From Diplocarpon mali (taxonomy: Eukaryota; Ascomycota; Leotiomycetes; Helotiales; Drepanopezizaceae): 64,000 nt of DNA. Of the stretch, positions 45,718 through 56,218 are shown piece by piece. The position numbers and the translations under genes are program-made. The notes beneath the pieces are model-generated. The model did no database searches. It had not been told where the DNA came from and saw only the letters and a program-made list of their open reading frames with translations. Each line of letters starts with the position of its first letter. The first letter of the stretch is position 1. The stretch covers positions 17,633-81,632 of the forward strand of contig JAENRP010000187.1 of NCBI GenBank assembly GCA_024741835.1, written 5' to 3'.

Positions 45718-47241
45718 AGGTAAGAGTGGGCTGGCATTCAAAACTTTACTTTCAGAATTATGTCCCCTCCCATCAATCAACTGGCCTCCTGATACAATGC
45801 TCAATATCTCATACCGCGTATGTTAGCCGCAAATCTTCAATGTCTTAGACGAGAATATGGACGGGAGCGGAGCTTTTTGTGTCAGGCAAAATAGGTATAG
45901 GGCTGAAGTTGCGTAGGCCTGCTATCCACGAGCCGTTGATGATGCGGAAAGTTTGCTGCCAGAGAAAACCAGCGGCTGTTGTATAAGGCTGCAGTAACCG
46001 CCCTAATGCTGGGAATCTATCTTCAAAGCAGTATACTACTTATACCTGGTTGATGGAGATCTCGTGATAGGGTTCCAAGACCCATCAAAACAAACAGGTT
46101 CGCCTAGCTCGCTTAAACCCCAGCCTTTGGAGATACAACAACAGTCAGCGAAACCTGCTGTCTCTCTCAGCACTCCGAAGAGCGACACTGCGGCTATACA
46201 ACCGGATGATTTCCTCATAAATCTTGAACCACTGGGCCTCCGGCTTGGTTTCCCACGGGGATAGCGAGTACGTTAGTCAGAAAGCATTCAAAGCTGCCTA
46301 TGCTTTCCGCGACGGCTAGCCTCTACTCCGACCCCATCGCCACAGGATCGACTCTGTGATGAGAAAAAGGGCCTGGGTTTGCTGTACCGGGAAACGCGAC
46401 CGTGTGTCTCTCATTCCGAAGCCAGGCTGCCTGACACGTTCAAAACGGCAACAAGACGTCTTCTGGTAGCTCTCCCAGCTGGAAGGCCTTCCCCGCCCAC
46501 CCAGATGAGAGACTCCGCCCGATGACTTGGATGCCGAAAATGCGCATTTGCGAACGTTGCTAGTCGGGTATGTCGACTGAGTTTCAGAGCGCCGTGGGCA
46601 CCAGACCACAGAGCCAGGTTGTAGACGGCAAAGTGACAATGCTCCAGTGCATAGAGTGAGCTTCTTGAAATATCTATTGGCGGCTGCGGAGCAAGCCAGT
46701 AGGAATACTGCCGTAGGTAGGTAGTCGTGCTCTTGACCCACAGGCCGTTTTCTCCGGATGGGTAATGAGGGGAGAGCAGAGGGCATTTTCAGATGCGGAG
46801 ACGGATCTCGAGGGGGATGTCGGGAGCTCGAGACGAAGCTGCCGGCTTTTTCGCTTTGATTTGTCAGTGGAGATTCCGTGGTGTTTTGTAACTTGGTCAA
46901 TTCTCTCAGTGACAAGTAGTAAGCCTCACGCGGGCTACGTTGACATCGCTTAACGGCCTACCGAAGTTCGAGCCGTGATACCCTTTCCAGAGAAATCCAT
47001 GTAAGTTTCTGGACTCCATAATGCTTCCTACCGCTTTACTTTAATAGGACACGACTTGCATTGCAAACGACCCACTAACAGTGGCTTCGAGAAAAAGCGC
47101 TTGCAGGGAAGCCTGATACAGTAGAGAAAGACTCAAATTGGAGGGATGTAAAGGGAAGACTCTATTTCCTATCCTCCTGTATTATTGTCGTAAGGGGGTT
47201 GTCGCTAGCCGACCTCGCCCGCAGAATATCTTAGGAATTTC
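45718..47241. other. Intergenic region, no gene seen
   Basis: 1.5 kb. A minus-strand frame at 46316-46915 is open for 199 codons but is of random-looking composition, with no partner exon or motif. No tRNA found. Confidence 0.5.
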
Positions 47242-47595
47242 TTACATCAGCTCAGCGCTAACTCCAATGACTTTTGTTGCTGACTGTGACTGGGCATGGC
47301 GCCACATCTCATGAGGCTGACCATATGCAGAAGCGATAGCCTGATTGACACATGGCAACCATTCGTGGAACCACTCGACACGCCAACTCTCGTATTCGCG
47401 CTTATAGATGATGTTTCCGAGGGCTTCTTAGATCACTTCCTATATTTCGAGATACTGGCATAGCCTCTTGATATATCTCTATGCTGCGCGTCGATCAGAA
47501 GGGTCTACTTAGTCGCTCCAATTCGGGGTCAGCTCGCTGTCTCCAATAGTGTTGAAGTTGACCGTCTCAATGGCATTCGAGACTCTGAATCAAAT
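47242..47595 (-). pseudogene. Relic of an unidentified gene with four internal stops
   Basis: Read on the minus strand in a single frame, about 115 residues look like real protein: AIETVNFNTIGDSELTPNWS, RYIKRLCQYLEI, EALGNIIYKREYESWRVEW, FHEWLPCVNQAIASAYGQP and a terminal stop at 47242-47244 after KVIGVSAELM. The frame is interrupted by TAA at 47509-47511, TAG at 47479-47481, TAG at 47440-47442 and TAA at 47428-47430. All four are one C-to-T change from a glutamine codon (CAA or CAG), and there is no frameshift. I do not recognise the family; the composition fits the tail of a fungal protein or a mobile-element protein. It ends close to the MED8 stop codon. Confidence 0.7.
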
Positions 47596-47610
47596 CTAAT
47601 AGCCCGTTTA

Positions 47611-48419
47611 TTACCGTCGACCGCTCGCCCCGAATCTAAGAATTTCGTCAATGCTCTTGCTCTTGGCATTAGGATCCTTCTGCAATTCTCCCAGCCCGAA
47701 TTCGATTTGGCCAAAACTGGTCCTCCGCACAGTCGTGACCGCAACACCCATATCTTTCATCTCCTCGTCCTCGTCCTCGTCCTCGTCGCTTTCGTCTTCT
47801 TCCAGGTTTCGCTTCAGGCCAGTCTTGACGTTCTTTATCCCTTGTTCCCGTTCTTCAATCGTGTAATTGTCACCGGCTTCTTCCATGGCATATTTCACGA
47901 CTCGATTGCCAACCCAGTCTTTCGCCCAGACTAGTAGCTCGTCCTCGGATTTTTCATTTGTTCTCCCTTCCATGACTTCCGCCTGAGTGGCGCGTCCTTC
48001 CTGGACCCATGTCTCCACATGAGGCTCCATCTTTTTCCGCAGGAGCTGCGTGAGGATGCCTTCCTGCGTACGTCCCGGGTAATTGGTGGATGGGTAGACA
48101 ACCATTCTATTCAGGAGCTCTGAATGCCGGCTCATAAGGCTCGTAAGACTCTCGATGTTGCCAGCCAAGATCGACGCGGAGGTTTGTAGAGAAACCCTGT
48201 ATCGCGCAGCAGTTGATTAGTACGTCGTGCAAGGCTGGTAATCGCCTGAATCCAGCGGGGGAGTCCGAGTTTATCGCAGAGAACGTACCACGGTGGTAAT
48301 GGGTTACTTCGAACTAGGTCGCTCTTCTGTGACGCAATATTGTTTGTCAGCTGGGAGAGTCGCTGTCGCAGCTGCTCTAGGACTTTAATATCCTCCTGTG
48401 TCAACGAAGGTTGAGCCAT
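47611..48419 (-). CDS. MED8: Mediator subunit 8
   Basis: Exons 48419-48289 and 48196-47611 (92-nt intron), 238 residues. Exon 1 gives MAQPSLTQEDIKVLEQLRQR and SNPLPPW, split within the Trp codon; exon 2 continues SLQTSASILAGNIESLTSLM, the helical head-module domain of Med8, then VVYPSTNYPGRTQEGILTQL and KKMEPHVETWVQEGR, a highly acidic stretch (NLEEDESDEDEDEDEEMKD) and a conserved tail (IDEILRFGASGRR). Med8 sits in the Mediator head between Med18/Med20 and the TBP-facing surface and supports RNA polymerase II initiation in the nucleus. It shares a 201-bp upstream region with the EF-hand gene. Confidence 0.93.
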
Positions 48420-48620
48420 GTTTGCTCGAGATGTGAGATTCTCCGGAGATTCTGGACACGCGGTTGACGAGGCAGACGGAGGAATTAATACAAGTAACTG
48501 GTTGTACTGGTCCGAGAATAGCGTTGCACCCCAGAAATTAAATTTCAGCCTTATCGCGAGGCAAACGCGTCAAAGTAAACACAATCTCATCAGGAACTGT
48601 CGCAACTCTTATCGCGCATA
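48420..48620. promoter_or_regulatory. Shared 201-bp upstream region of MED8 and the EF-hand gene
   Basis: The shortest divergent spacing in the window. No TATA box seen on either strand; both promoters must lie here or overlap the 5' ends. Confidence 0.55.
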
Positions 48621-49341
48621 ATGGTATGCTTCAAACCACATTTCGATTTGACAGCGCGGATGTAGCTAATATCTTTTCTTCAGTCAGCGAAGCGCCGCGC
48701 AGCTGAGCCGGCCGAGGCCTCCACTACGAAACAACGACCGTCCAAACTCGCAAAGGAGCACAATATCACAGCAGCAGAAGAGTTAGAGATCAAAGAAGCT
48801 TTCGAGATATTCCAAGAAAGTCGGAAAGGCGAGAAGGAGAAGGTCATACCTATTGGAGATGTCCGGAGAGCTATGAAGTAAGTCTACTTGTTTCCTTCGG
48901 AGCGTCGTACCTCGTACCTCGTCGTACCCTTTACGGTTCTGAGTGGAGGTTAACATGGGACATTGCAGAGCGTTGGGAATTGCGCCAGACCCAGACGAAC
49001 TCGAAGAATTTATCTCCATCCTCGATCCTGACGAAGAAGGCTTCGCTGTCTACAGCTCCTTCGTCGCCATCTGTGCCCTAAAATTTCACAATCGAACCCG
49101 CACATCTGATTCTCACGCCAAGGAAGTGGATGAGGCCTTCCAGCTGTTTACTGGCAGTGGAGGGGAGGGAAAGATTACGCTTGCGACGCTGAGGAGGGTT
49201 GCGAAGTTGCTTAAGGAGGATGTGGACGACGAACTAATGCGCCGCATGATCTTGGAAGCGAACGGGGGCGCTGGGGTGGCAAAAGGTGTCGAGAAAGACG
49301 AATTTGAGGGTATCATGAGGAAGGCAGGAGTGTGGAGATAA
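48621..49341 (+). CDS. Centrin/Rad33-like EF-hand protein
   Basis: Exons 48621-48623, 48684-48877 and 48969-49341, 189 residues. The first exon is just the ATG: it is followed at once by gtatgc, and a 60-nt intron with a gctaat branch site and ttcttcag acceptor leads into SAKRRAAEPAEASTTKQRPS. This is the only in-frame ATG before the conserved part. Then come LAKEHNITAAEELEIKEAFE and a first EF-hand-like unit (FEIFQESRKGEKEKVIPIGD), ALGIAPDPDELEEFISILDP, a second loop DPDEEGFAVYSSF, and VDEAFQLFTGSGGEGKITLA. The loops lack several canonical Ca ligands, so calcium binding is doubtful. The layout resembles centrin and the yeast repair protein Rad33, which helps Rad4 in nucleotide excision repair; this match is tentative. 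Confidence 0.82.
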
Positions 49342-49878
49342 TGGGCTATACTGAGTGAGGGCTATACTGGATGACGAATGATGTTACGATCTTTTGAGCT
49401 TGGGCATGGTTGCGTACTCAATCTGGGAGGCATTTGAATGGCGTCGATGGACAAACGAGTAGTGGCACAAAATATGATCTCCCATGTCGTGGCAGTGTTT
49501 ACTGTGTGACCGGGAAGGTCACATTGCAAAGCCCCAGCCACATGGAGACCGAATCTCGAGTACATGCCTCACGGTTGATCGGAGTGGGCGCAAAGCGCAA
49601 AAATGCATCAACAGAAGGGAATTACATGTTATTCCTGTGAACTCTAACCCCCTCGCTCCGACATGCGTAAGCGAGAAGCCGATCAAAACTCAATAGAATA
49701 ATGCCACATGGCGGCAGGATTTCGGCAGGGTAACCGACGTCGTGCTCTGGTGGCTTACGACGCACACGGTATCCAGCTCGCGGACCAAGGTTTCTTCAGA
49801 ACACGAGCTAGATGGTCCATAGCACCTGGAAATATCCTCCTCTGACCTGGGCGGGGTGGCTCGAAATTACAGCTTGAT
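49342..49878. other. Intergenic region between convergent genes
   Basis: 537 bp, no gene seen. Confidence 0.5.
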
Positions 49879-51001
49879 CTATCTTCCAAATCTCATCTGG
49901 GCGTTAGCATAATTGTACAATGCCCGCAAAAACACCTGATATCCAACTCCGTTGTTATCTTGAACATGGAAGATCTCCGTAAGTCTGACTTGCCATGGCG
50001 GATACCCTGACAGCTCCAGTGTAGGCCCAAACAAGATCAACAGCTCCGGCTCGTTCATGACACTTTCTGATATTTCGGCATCGACGAGGTCAATATTAAT
50101 GTCATTCGGTGAGAGCTTAGAACGTTGAGACATCTCCGCCAGAGTCTTCGTGAGATCAACCAGCGAGTCTCTGCCATCTTCGGCTGAAAGTAGCAGTACC
50201 GATAGATTTTTAACGGGTGCCCTTGGCGTCTCGGCTGTTGGGGCAGAGGGTGCGGATTCTATGGAAGGAACATGGGGTGCCCGTAACGATAATGCCGGTT
50301 GCTGGGGCCCGAAGTATGAAGAGAGTTTTCTGGACACGGTTCGGTGCGTAGCTGGAACATACCCTTTGAGAATGCCTGCTGGGTGTTAACTGTGCCCAGT
50401 CCGGAGCTCAACAGTACATACCACTCTTCTCGTATATAGAGAGCATGGGAATGCCCGCACATGCACACCAAGCCGATATCTCGGCGACCTCATCCACGAG
50501 AGCCTCTAGTCCAGCTCCACCGCGTCCTCCATCCTCAAGATTCAATATGACACTCAGATGTGTTGGTAATCGACTCAATCCCTTGACGTCTTTCTGGATA
50601 AGCTCGGGAGTTCTGTGATGATAGAACAGAATAGCCAGTATCCTGTCCTTGACCGCGTGATATGCTTGCCGTAGACGCACGTAGGCAGAAAATATCGTGT
50701 GAACGACAGCATAAAGAAGGGCGTGCAGCTGATTGCGGAGGAATTTCCGGACACCTAGCCTGGAATGTGTTTTGGGGCTGTCGGTTCGAATTGTCGGGAT
50801 GCTTGAAGCGCCACCACGCCTTGATGGGGACTGAGATGGAGGAGATGGCAGATATGGCTACATTTGTGTAAGCAAGGAGTCGCCATATGAATGGCAAGAA
50901 CCGACCTCGATGAGCTTCTCGCGCTCAGCAGGCGTCAATAGATTGTGGTTATGCTTCGCATCCTTCCTGTATATCTGCGTTTCTCTAGTCGCGCGAGGCA
51001 T
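49879..51001 (-). CDS. NUS1: Nus1, dehydrodolichyl diphosphate synthase complex subunit
   Basis: Exons 51001-50906, 50857-50422 and 50375-49879 (48- and 46-nt introns), 342 residues. Start region MPRATRETQIYRKD ... LLTPAEREKLIE is followed by a Ser/Pro-rich linker and a hydrophobic stretch, NQLHALLYAVVHTIFSAYV, that should anchor it in the ER membrane. The cis-prenyltransferase-like domain follows: LTHLSVIL-like PTHLSVILNLEDGGRGGAGL, EVAEISAWCACAGIPMLSIYEKSG, then DLTKTLAEMSQRSKLSPNDI and the end YNYANAQMRFGR. The RFG near the C-terminus is the RxG motif that Nus1/NgBR adds to the active site of its Rer2/DHDDS partner. The complex makes long-chain dehydrodolichyl diphosphate for protein glycosylation. 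Nus1 itself lacks the catalytic Asp of active cis-prenyltransferases, as expected. Confidence 0.92.
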
Positions 51002-51614
51002 GATTCGGAGCAGTTGTGATTCTTCGGCTCTGCCTCTGAACCGAGTGTCTGGAGATAGTTGAAAAGCCGAGTGCAAGACGTTGAAACCGACTTGCCTATT
51101 GTCCTGTGCGTCTTAAGTAAGTTATGGAAGCTGGAGATAACCCGTCCGTAGGTAGATACATTCGTAGGCAACCGGCTGAGATGAGGCTGAGGATTGTGGC
51201 TGGGCTTCTTGCGTGTTAACGCCACGGAAACCAGGGGTCGTTCCACCAAACGTACCAGAGTAGGTAAGGTAGGTACTGTATCTATAAGTAGATTGGTACG
51301 GTGCCCTTTATCAAGGTTGGCGCCAAGCTAGACAGACTTCCGTCAAACGGTACTCGTACTCCTACACTACTGTGTGCAAAGGCTGTGGTGTGCCAATCCT
51401 GTACAGTCGATCCTTTGATGGTCAGCCGACTAATGTTACAGTACTGTCATCTGGCAGAAGGATGATGATACTTTTTGGCTCTCGCAGAAACATACCAAGT
51501 CATACTGGAACTCAGGCTGATTAAACAGCCATTGCGACGCATACCTAGAGAGCAAACCCGAATCTGCCGGTAACTCTACCTTCTATCCTTTTTTCCCACC
51601 CAACGACTGGCCGG
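51002..51614. promoter_or_regulatory. Shared upstream region of NUS1 and PPN2
   Basis: 613 bp between divergent start codons. It contains tac/gta-rich words around 51250-51450 but no site I can name. Confidence 0.5.
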
Positions 51615-52752
51615 ATGCCACGCGCAATGCCCCAACACCTGAAAGAGCCGGTGCCGGCGACGACAGCCCCTCAGTCACGACGACCAGTATTCATCGGGCT
51701 CGCCGGCTTTGGGTGCTTTTTCTGGCTGGTCTTCGTCCTCTTCTTCGGGCGTCCCGAATTTATGCAGTCAAAGGCAGTACAAGAAGCATCGCAACCGCTA
51801 GAACCGACGCCGTTGATAGAAGAGCAGCATGGTCTCGACCAGGTTCCGACATTCTCGGATATGATCAAGTTGATGGACCTGCCTTCCAATTACCTACCTG
51901 AGACGGGCAAGCATCGCCATTCCGGCCGCCTGATAGTCGTTGGAGACGTTCATGGGATGAAGGATGAGCTACAGGCTTTGCTGGACAAGGTCAAGTTTGA
52001 CAAGAAGCACGATCATCTGATCTTAGCAGGAGATATGATCTCGAAGGGTCCAGATTCGCCTGGCGTTGTGGACTTGGCAATGAGCTTAGGAGCGACTGGC
52101 GTGAGAGGAAACCATGAGGATGGAATCATACGGGCCGATGCAGAAATGAAGCACAAACAGATGGATGATGGGTCTCCTGGTTCAAGCGAGGACGAAGATA
52201 AGGAACAGGGCGGGGTCGAAGAAGAGAGCCACAATAATGCGGATCACAACGACCGCGCGCTCGTGAAAGCTTTGGGCCACAAGAGAATAAAGTGGCTCAA
52301 GGACTGCCCGGTGATCCTGAGAGTAGGAAAACTGGGTTCAATGGGTGAAGTAGTTGTGGTGCATGCTGGTTTGGCTCCTGGCGTGAAGTTGGAAAAGCAA
52401 GACCCAGTAATGGTCATGAATATGAGAAGTATCGGCAAAGGCGGGATGCCGAGCGACGGTAGAAAGGGAAAAGGCTGGTATAAGGTAGATCCCCCCGGGG
52501 AACTTTTGGGACAGCGCTAACTTGCAGTAGCTCTGGAACAAATACCAGGACACCCTTCCGAAGCATGAACGAACTACCGTTATTTATGGCCATGATTCAA
52601 AGAAGGGCCTCCAAATTAAGAAATACAGCATGGGAGTTGATACCAGCTGCGTAAAAGGTGGCAAGCTTACTGCCGTGATTATCGAGGGAGGACAGTCGGA
52701 TCACAAACACAAACTTACGCATGTTAAATGTAAGGATGGACGAGGCGGATAG
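51615..52752 (+). CDS. PPN2: Ppn2-like vacuolar endopolyphosphatase (calcineurin-like phosphoesterase)
   Basis: Exons 51615-52484 and 52531-52752 (46-nt intron using the second of two adjacent acceptors, cagtag), 363 residues. Residues about 24-44 form one membrane anchor near the N-terminus. The metallophosphatase motifs follow in order: LIVVGDVHGM, LILAGDMISKGPDSPG, GVRGNHEDG, EVVVVHAGLAPG and, in exon 2, TVIYGHDSKKGLQIKKYS. An acidic insert (SSEDEDKEQGGVEEES) lies between the third and fourth motifs. In yeast Ppn2 is a type II membrane protein of the vacuole that cuts inorganic polyphosphate in the middle of the chain using Zn or Co. The end, GVDTSCVKGGKLTAVII, matches the family. Assignment to polyphosphate rather than another substrate is by family resemblance. 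Confidence 0.9.
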
Positions 52753-53225
52753 TTAGACCGCGGATCGAGCGGGTGGGTCACTTTTTTTTCGTGCTCAGGG
52801 ATACCTGTCAGTGGATGGTCAAGTTGGCGTTGCAGGCGTTTGTACCGGGCACGTCAGAGCACCTGTACTGCACGGCGTTTGGATTTGAAGACGAGAGTGT
52901 TTATAGAGGACTATGATTGTTAGTTCTGTCATCGGCATCGTAACCTTGAAAATTAGCCAGTCACAGTAATTCCGACACTCGACTTCGACCTTGACTTAAT
53001 TCGCCGAAACACTCATGATTCGGTGTTTGCGAGCCTAGACTTTGAGGCAATCCAATCTTATATAAATCGTTCCTGCTTGTGCTTGCCAAGTACATTGCGA
53101 ATGCAGCAAATTCTTCCTTTGAAGTACCTGACTTCAACGAACATGCCGACCAAAAACAGCAAAATCAAATTTACATCAAAACGAAATAGGTGTGACTCCA
53201 TACTCTCCAAGAGCCTTGGGTATCA
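52753..53225. other. Intergenic region between convergent genes
   Basis: 473 bp, AT-rich in the middle, no gene seen. Confidence 0.5.
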
Positions 53226-54060
53226 TCATGCTTTCGGGGCTTGAATTGCAGGAATGAGCGGATTGGCTGTTGGCTCGGGCGCCTTGAAACCAGCGTGATC
53301 CGAGTGCTTCTTGTAGAAGTAGTTATCTGACTTGGGCTTCAACTCGGCAGGCAGTTCCTCGAGAACTGTGGCAAGAATGGCATCGATCGACTTTTTATTC
53401 GACCCGTCCCGGTGCCAGATGGAGATGAGGTGCGAATTGAACCGGACCGAGAGCCCAACGCCCGCGAGCTGGTCTCCTGGAGTAATCTGTCAGCGCCTGG
53501 CCAGGAGCCTTGTTCGGCTGGGTACTACGAACCAACATCAAGACAGCTTTGCAGCTTCTCTCCAATAGCCATCAGTTGGACTCTCGTCCAGAAGTCGGGC
53601 CCATTGATCTTGGGCACCCTGAAGGTCCAGCTGCCTCCGTTGATGTTTCTCCGGTCCTCCCACACTGGCTGGAAACCTTGCTTGAACAGGTAGATGGATT
53701 CACGCATCTTGATCTGGTCTACCGGGGTGTTGTTATTGTACCGCCAGAAGTCCTGAACGGACTCGATCTGCGAGCCCAGTTGCTCAAGGACTGCGTTGTA
53801 AGATCCATCGGCAGGCTTTTGTTGGTCCTTCTGCTGTCTTCCAAAGTAAATCAGCTTCAGTTCGGTGGAGCAAATATGTGACTCTGATCTCACGATGCCG
53901 CTTACCTGTCAAAGTACACATTCCAGTAGTGTTGGGTTGGCAGTGGCCGCATCGCCTTCAACATATTTTTCTTCGCATCGTCTCTTTGCTCTGCCGGAGA
54001 CCCCGTATCGCTGATTCCTGTTGGCAGGTTCCTGGTAAGGAGGGATGATCTCATCGCCAT
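53226..54060 (-). CDS. Class II eIF4E-type cap-binding protein (4EHP/nCBP-like)
   Basis: Exons 54060-53906, 53837-53533 and 53476-53226 (68- and 56-nt introns), 236 residues. The eIF4E fold is plain: PTQHYWNVYFDRQ, VQDFWRYNNNTP, IKMRESIYLFKQGFQPVWED, GGSWTFRVPK, FWTRVQLMAIGEKL, then VGDQLAGVGLSVRFNSHLIS and IWHRDG. The Trp of PVWED (human Trp102) is kept, but the position of human eIF4E Trp56 is Tyr (in DGSYNAVL), the mark of class II proteins. These bind the mRNA cap more weakly and in animals often repress translation; the role in fungi is unclear. The N-terminal 30 residues are the least certain part and an upstream exon is possible. Confidence 0.9.
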
Positions 54061-54654
54061 GGTTCAGCCTGGTGGGGAGCCTCGTGGTGGGGAACTTCGA
54101 TAAGTGATTAGGTAGAATGGATTACCACTATCAAGAGACCGGCAGATCGGGAGAGCGTGGGATACACAGCGATGGAAGCAGGTTGCTCGAGCACACGACA
54201 AAAACGATGGAGGGAAGAGACAATAACATGTGTGTAGAGTCGGACGTCTCTATGATACAGCGGAGCGTCGATGAAACTCGCCAAATCAGTGGGGACATTC
54301 GCTTCACGTGACATGACCGAGCTGTATGAACCAGCGATGAATGGAATGAGTTGCAATACGCACCTCGTATTATGAGGCGTCACGCCCCGGTTCCTCAAGG
54401 TGAGCTGAGTGAGGAGTACCAATTCACTTTGCGGGACTTTTTGATGCAAAGCCTGATTTGAGGATATAGGTCTCTGCTCCATGTCATCCACAACTCCCTC
54501 TTTTCATAAAGCCACACCCACAGAATTATGCAGGGAACCTCATGTGTGCCTGAGCGATATCAGCACGGTGTTTCATCATGACCCTCAACTTCACAGTTCG
54601 TGGGGAGCAGATGAGGGTAGCAATAGATCGATTCTCGCCTTCAAACTCCTCGTC
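54061..54654. promoter_or_regulatory. Shared upstream region of the eIF4E and sugar transporter genes
   Basis: 594 bp between divergent genes. A 127-codon minus-strand frame at 54108-54491 carries no motif; it might hide a 5' exon of the eIF4E gene. Confidence 0.45.
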
Positions 54655-56218
54655 ATGGCTTCCGGCGTGCGGCAGTGCATACGCGATATTACTCCGTATC
54701 TCGTCTACCTTGTATTCATCTCCACCTTGGGGCCTCTCCAGTTTGGCTACCATCTTGTACCTACCCCCCCCCCTCCCCCACCCAGCCTTCACAATCTCCG
54801 TCTGACCACCTCAGTCTGAACTCAATGCTCCTCAAGATGTCATCACTTGCAAGAATGCCTCTGCCGCGGCCGATGTTCGCTCGAGAGCCAACTCACAGCT
54901 CCCCCAATGCATCGCTATGAACGAAGCGCAGTTCGCTGCCCTGTCTTCCATGTTCGTCCTAGGTGGGTTTGCAGGCGCTATAACATCGGGTCCGGTGGCT
55001 GGGGCCTATGGGAGGTTGTTGGCGATGCGTCTTACAAGCGCTTTCTTCATCTTGGGTTCTTGTCTTGCGACCTTGGCTGGCACGGTCCCTATACTATCTA
55101 CCGGAAGGTTTCTGGCTGGTATCGGCGCAGGAGCATCGACTGTTATTGTACCGATATACATCTCCGAGGTAGCGCCGCCGAAAGAACGGGGGCTCTTCGG
55201 ATCAATGACGCAGGTTGCGATCAATATTGGGATCTTGATCACCCAAACCTTGGGTTACTATCTCAGCAAAGGGTCCCTCTGGAGGATCATATTGGCCGCG
55301 GGAGCTGGGCTCGGTCTCATTCAAGGATTGGGATTGTGTTTCTTCCCAGAGAGTCCTGCCTGGCTAGCAGCTCACAAGAATTCTCAGCAAGCTGTCCGCA
55401 CCCTGCAGCGAATACGTGGCCAAGGGTCATCCATTGCAGAGGAGATCGAAGGCTGGGATGTTCGTAAAGAAGCGGAGGAAGAAGAGCGTCTCTTGGTCGA
55501 TCCCGACACGCCGGTGAGACGAGCATCTAGCATCAGTAAGGCGTCTTCCAAATGCGTGGTGCACGTTGGTTTCTTCGAGCTCATCCGGGATCCTTTCTAT
55601 CGCCCCGCTATCATCGCTGTCATTGGCATCATGTGTGCCCAACAGTTATGCGGTATCAACAGCATCATGATGTATAGTGTTTCCTTGCTGCATGGCGTTC
55701 TACCCATCACGTCTTCGCTGCTCACGATCATGATCTCAATCGTCAACTTGCTTACAACGCTAGCTTGCGCCCCCCTCGCCGATAAAATCGGTCGCAAGGC
55801 CTGTCTCCTCGTGTCTATCGCTGGGATGGGTACCATGTCACTCGGTCTAGCTCTCGCTCTTCGCTGGGAACTGAAGCTCCTGTCGGCGATTTCCGTCTTG
55901 CTATTCGTCGCCTTCTTTGCAGCTGGTCTCGGCCCCGTGCCGTTCATGATGGCGAGTGAGTTAGTAGGCACAGAAGCGGTTGGGGCGACGCAAAGTTGGG
56001 CTTTGGGAGCGAACTACATCGCAACGATCCTTGTCGCGCAATTCTTTCCGATCCTGAACACCTTGTTGAATGAGCGCCTCGGCGGCAGAGGCTGGGCTTA
56101 CTTTGTGTTTGCTGGGCTGGCAGCGGCTTGCTTTGTATTCGTCGGCTTGAAAGTACCCGAGACCAAGGGCAAACAGGACCCGGATGAGGTTTGGGGAAGA
56201 GTCCGAAGGGTGGATTGA
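54655..56218 (+). CDS. MFS sugar-porter family transporter (Vps73/Ybr241c-like)
   Basis: Exons 54655-54756 and 54815-56218 (58-nt intron with a C-run), 501 residues. Exon 1 supplies the first membrane segment (VYLVFISTLGPLQFGYHL) and joins SELNAPQDVITC. Family marks: MNEAQFAALSSMFVLGGFAG, GRLLAMR, STGRFLAGIGAGASTVIVPI, YISEVAPPKERGLFGSMTQV, CFFPESPAWLAAHK, AQQLCGINSIMMYS, ADKIGRKACLLVS and KVPETKGK. Twelve membrane segments are expected. The canonical PESPRWL motif reads PESPAWL here. The pattern is closest to the fungal transporters of the glucose-transporter-like Ybr241c/Vps73 branch, some of which are vacuolar; substrate and membrane are not readable. Confidence 0.92.

Noticed and set aside
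46316..46915. 199-codon minus-strand frame
   Set aside because: No family motif, no partner exon and unlikely composition.
54108..54491. 127-codon minus-strand frame
   Set aside because: Lies in the region between two divergent genes; no motif. It might contain a missed 5' exon, but I cannot place one.
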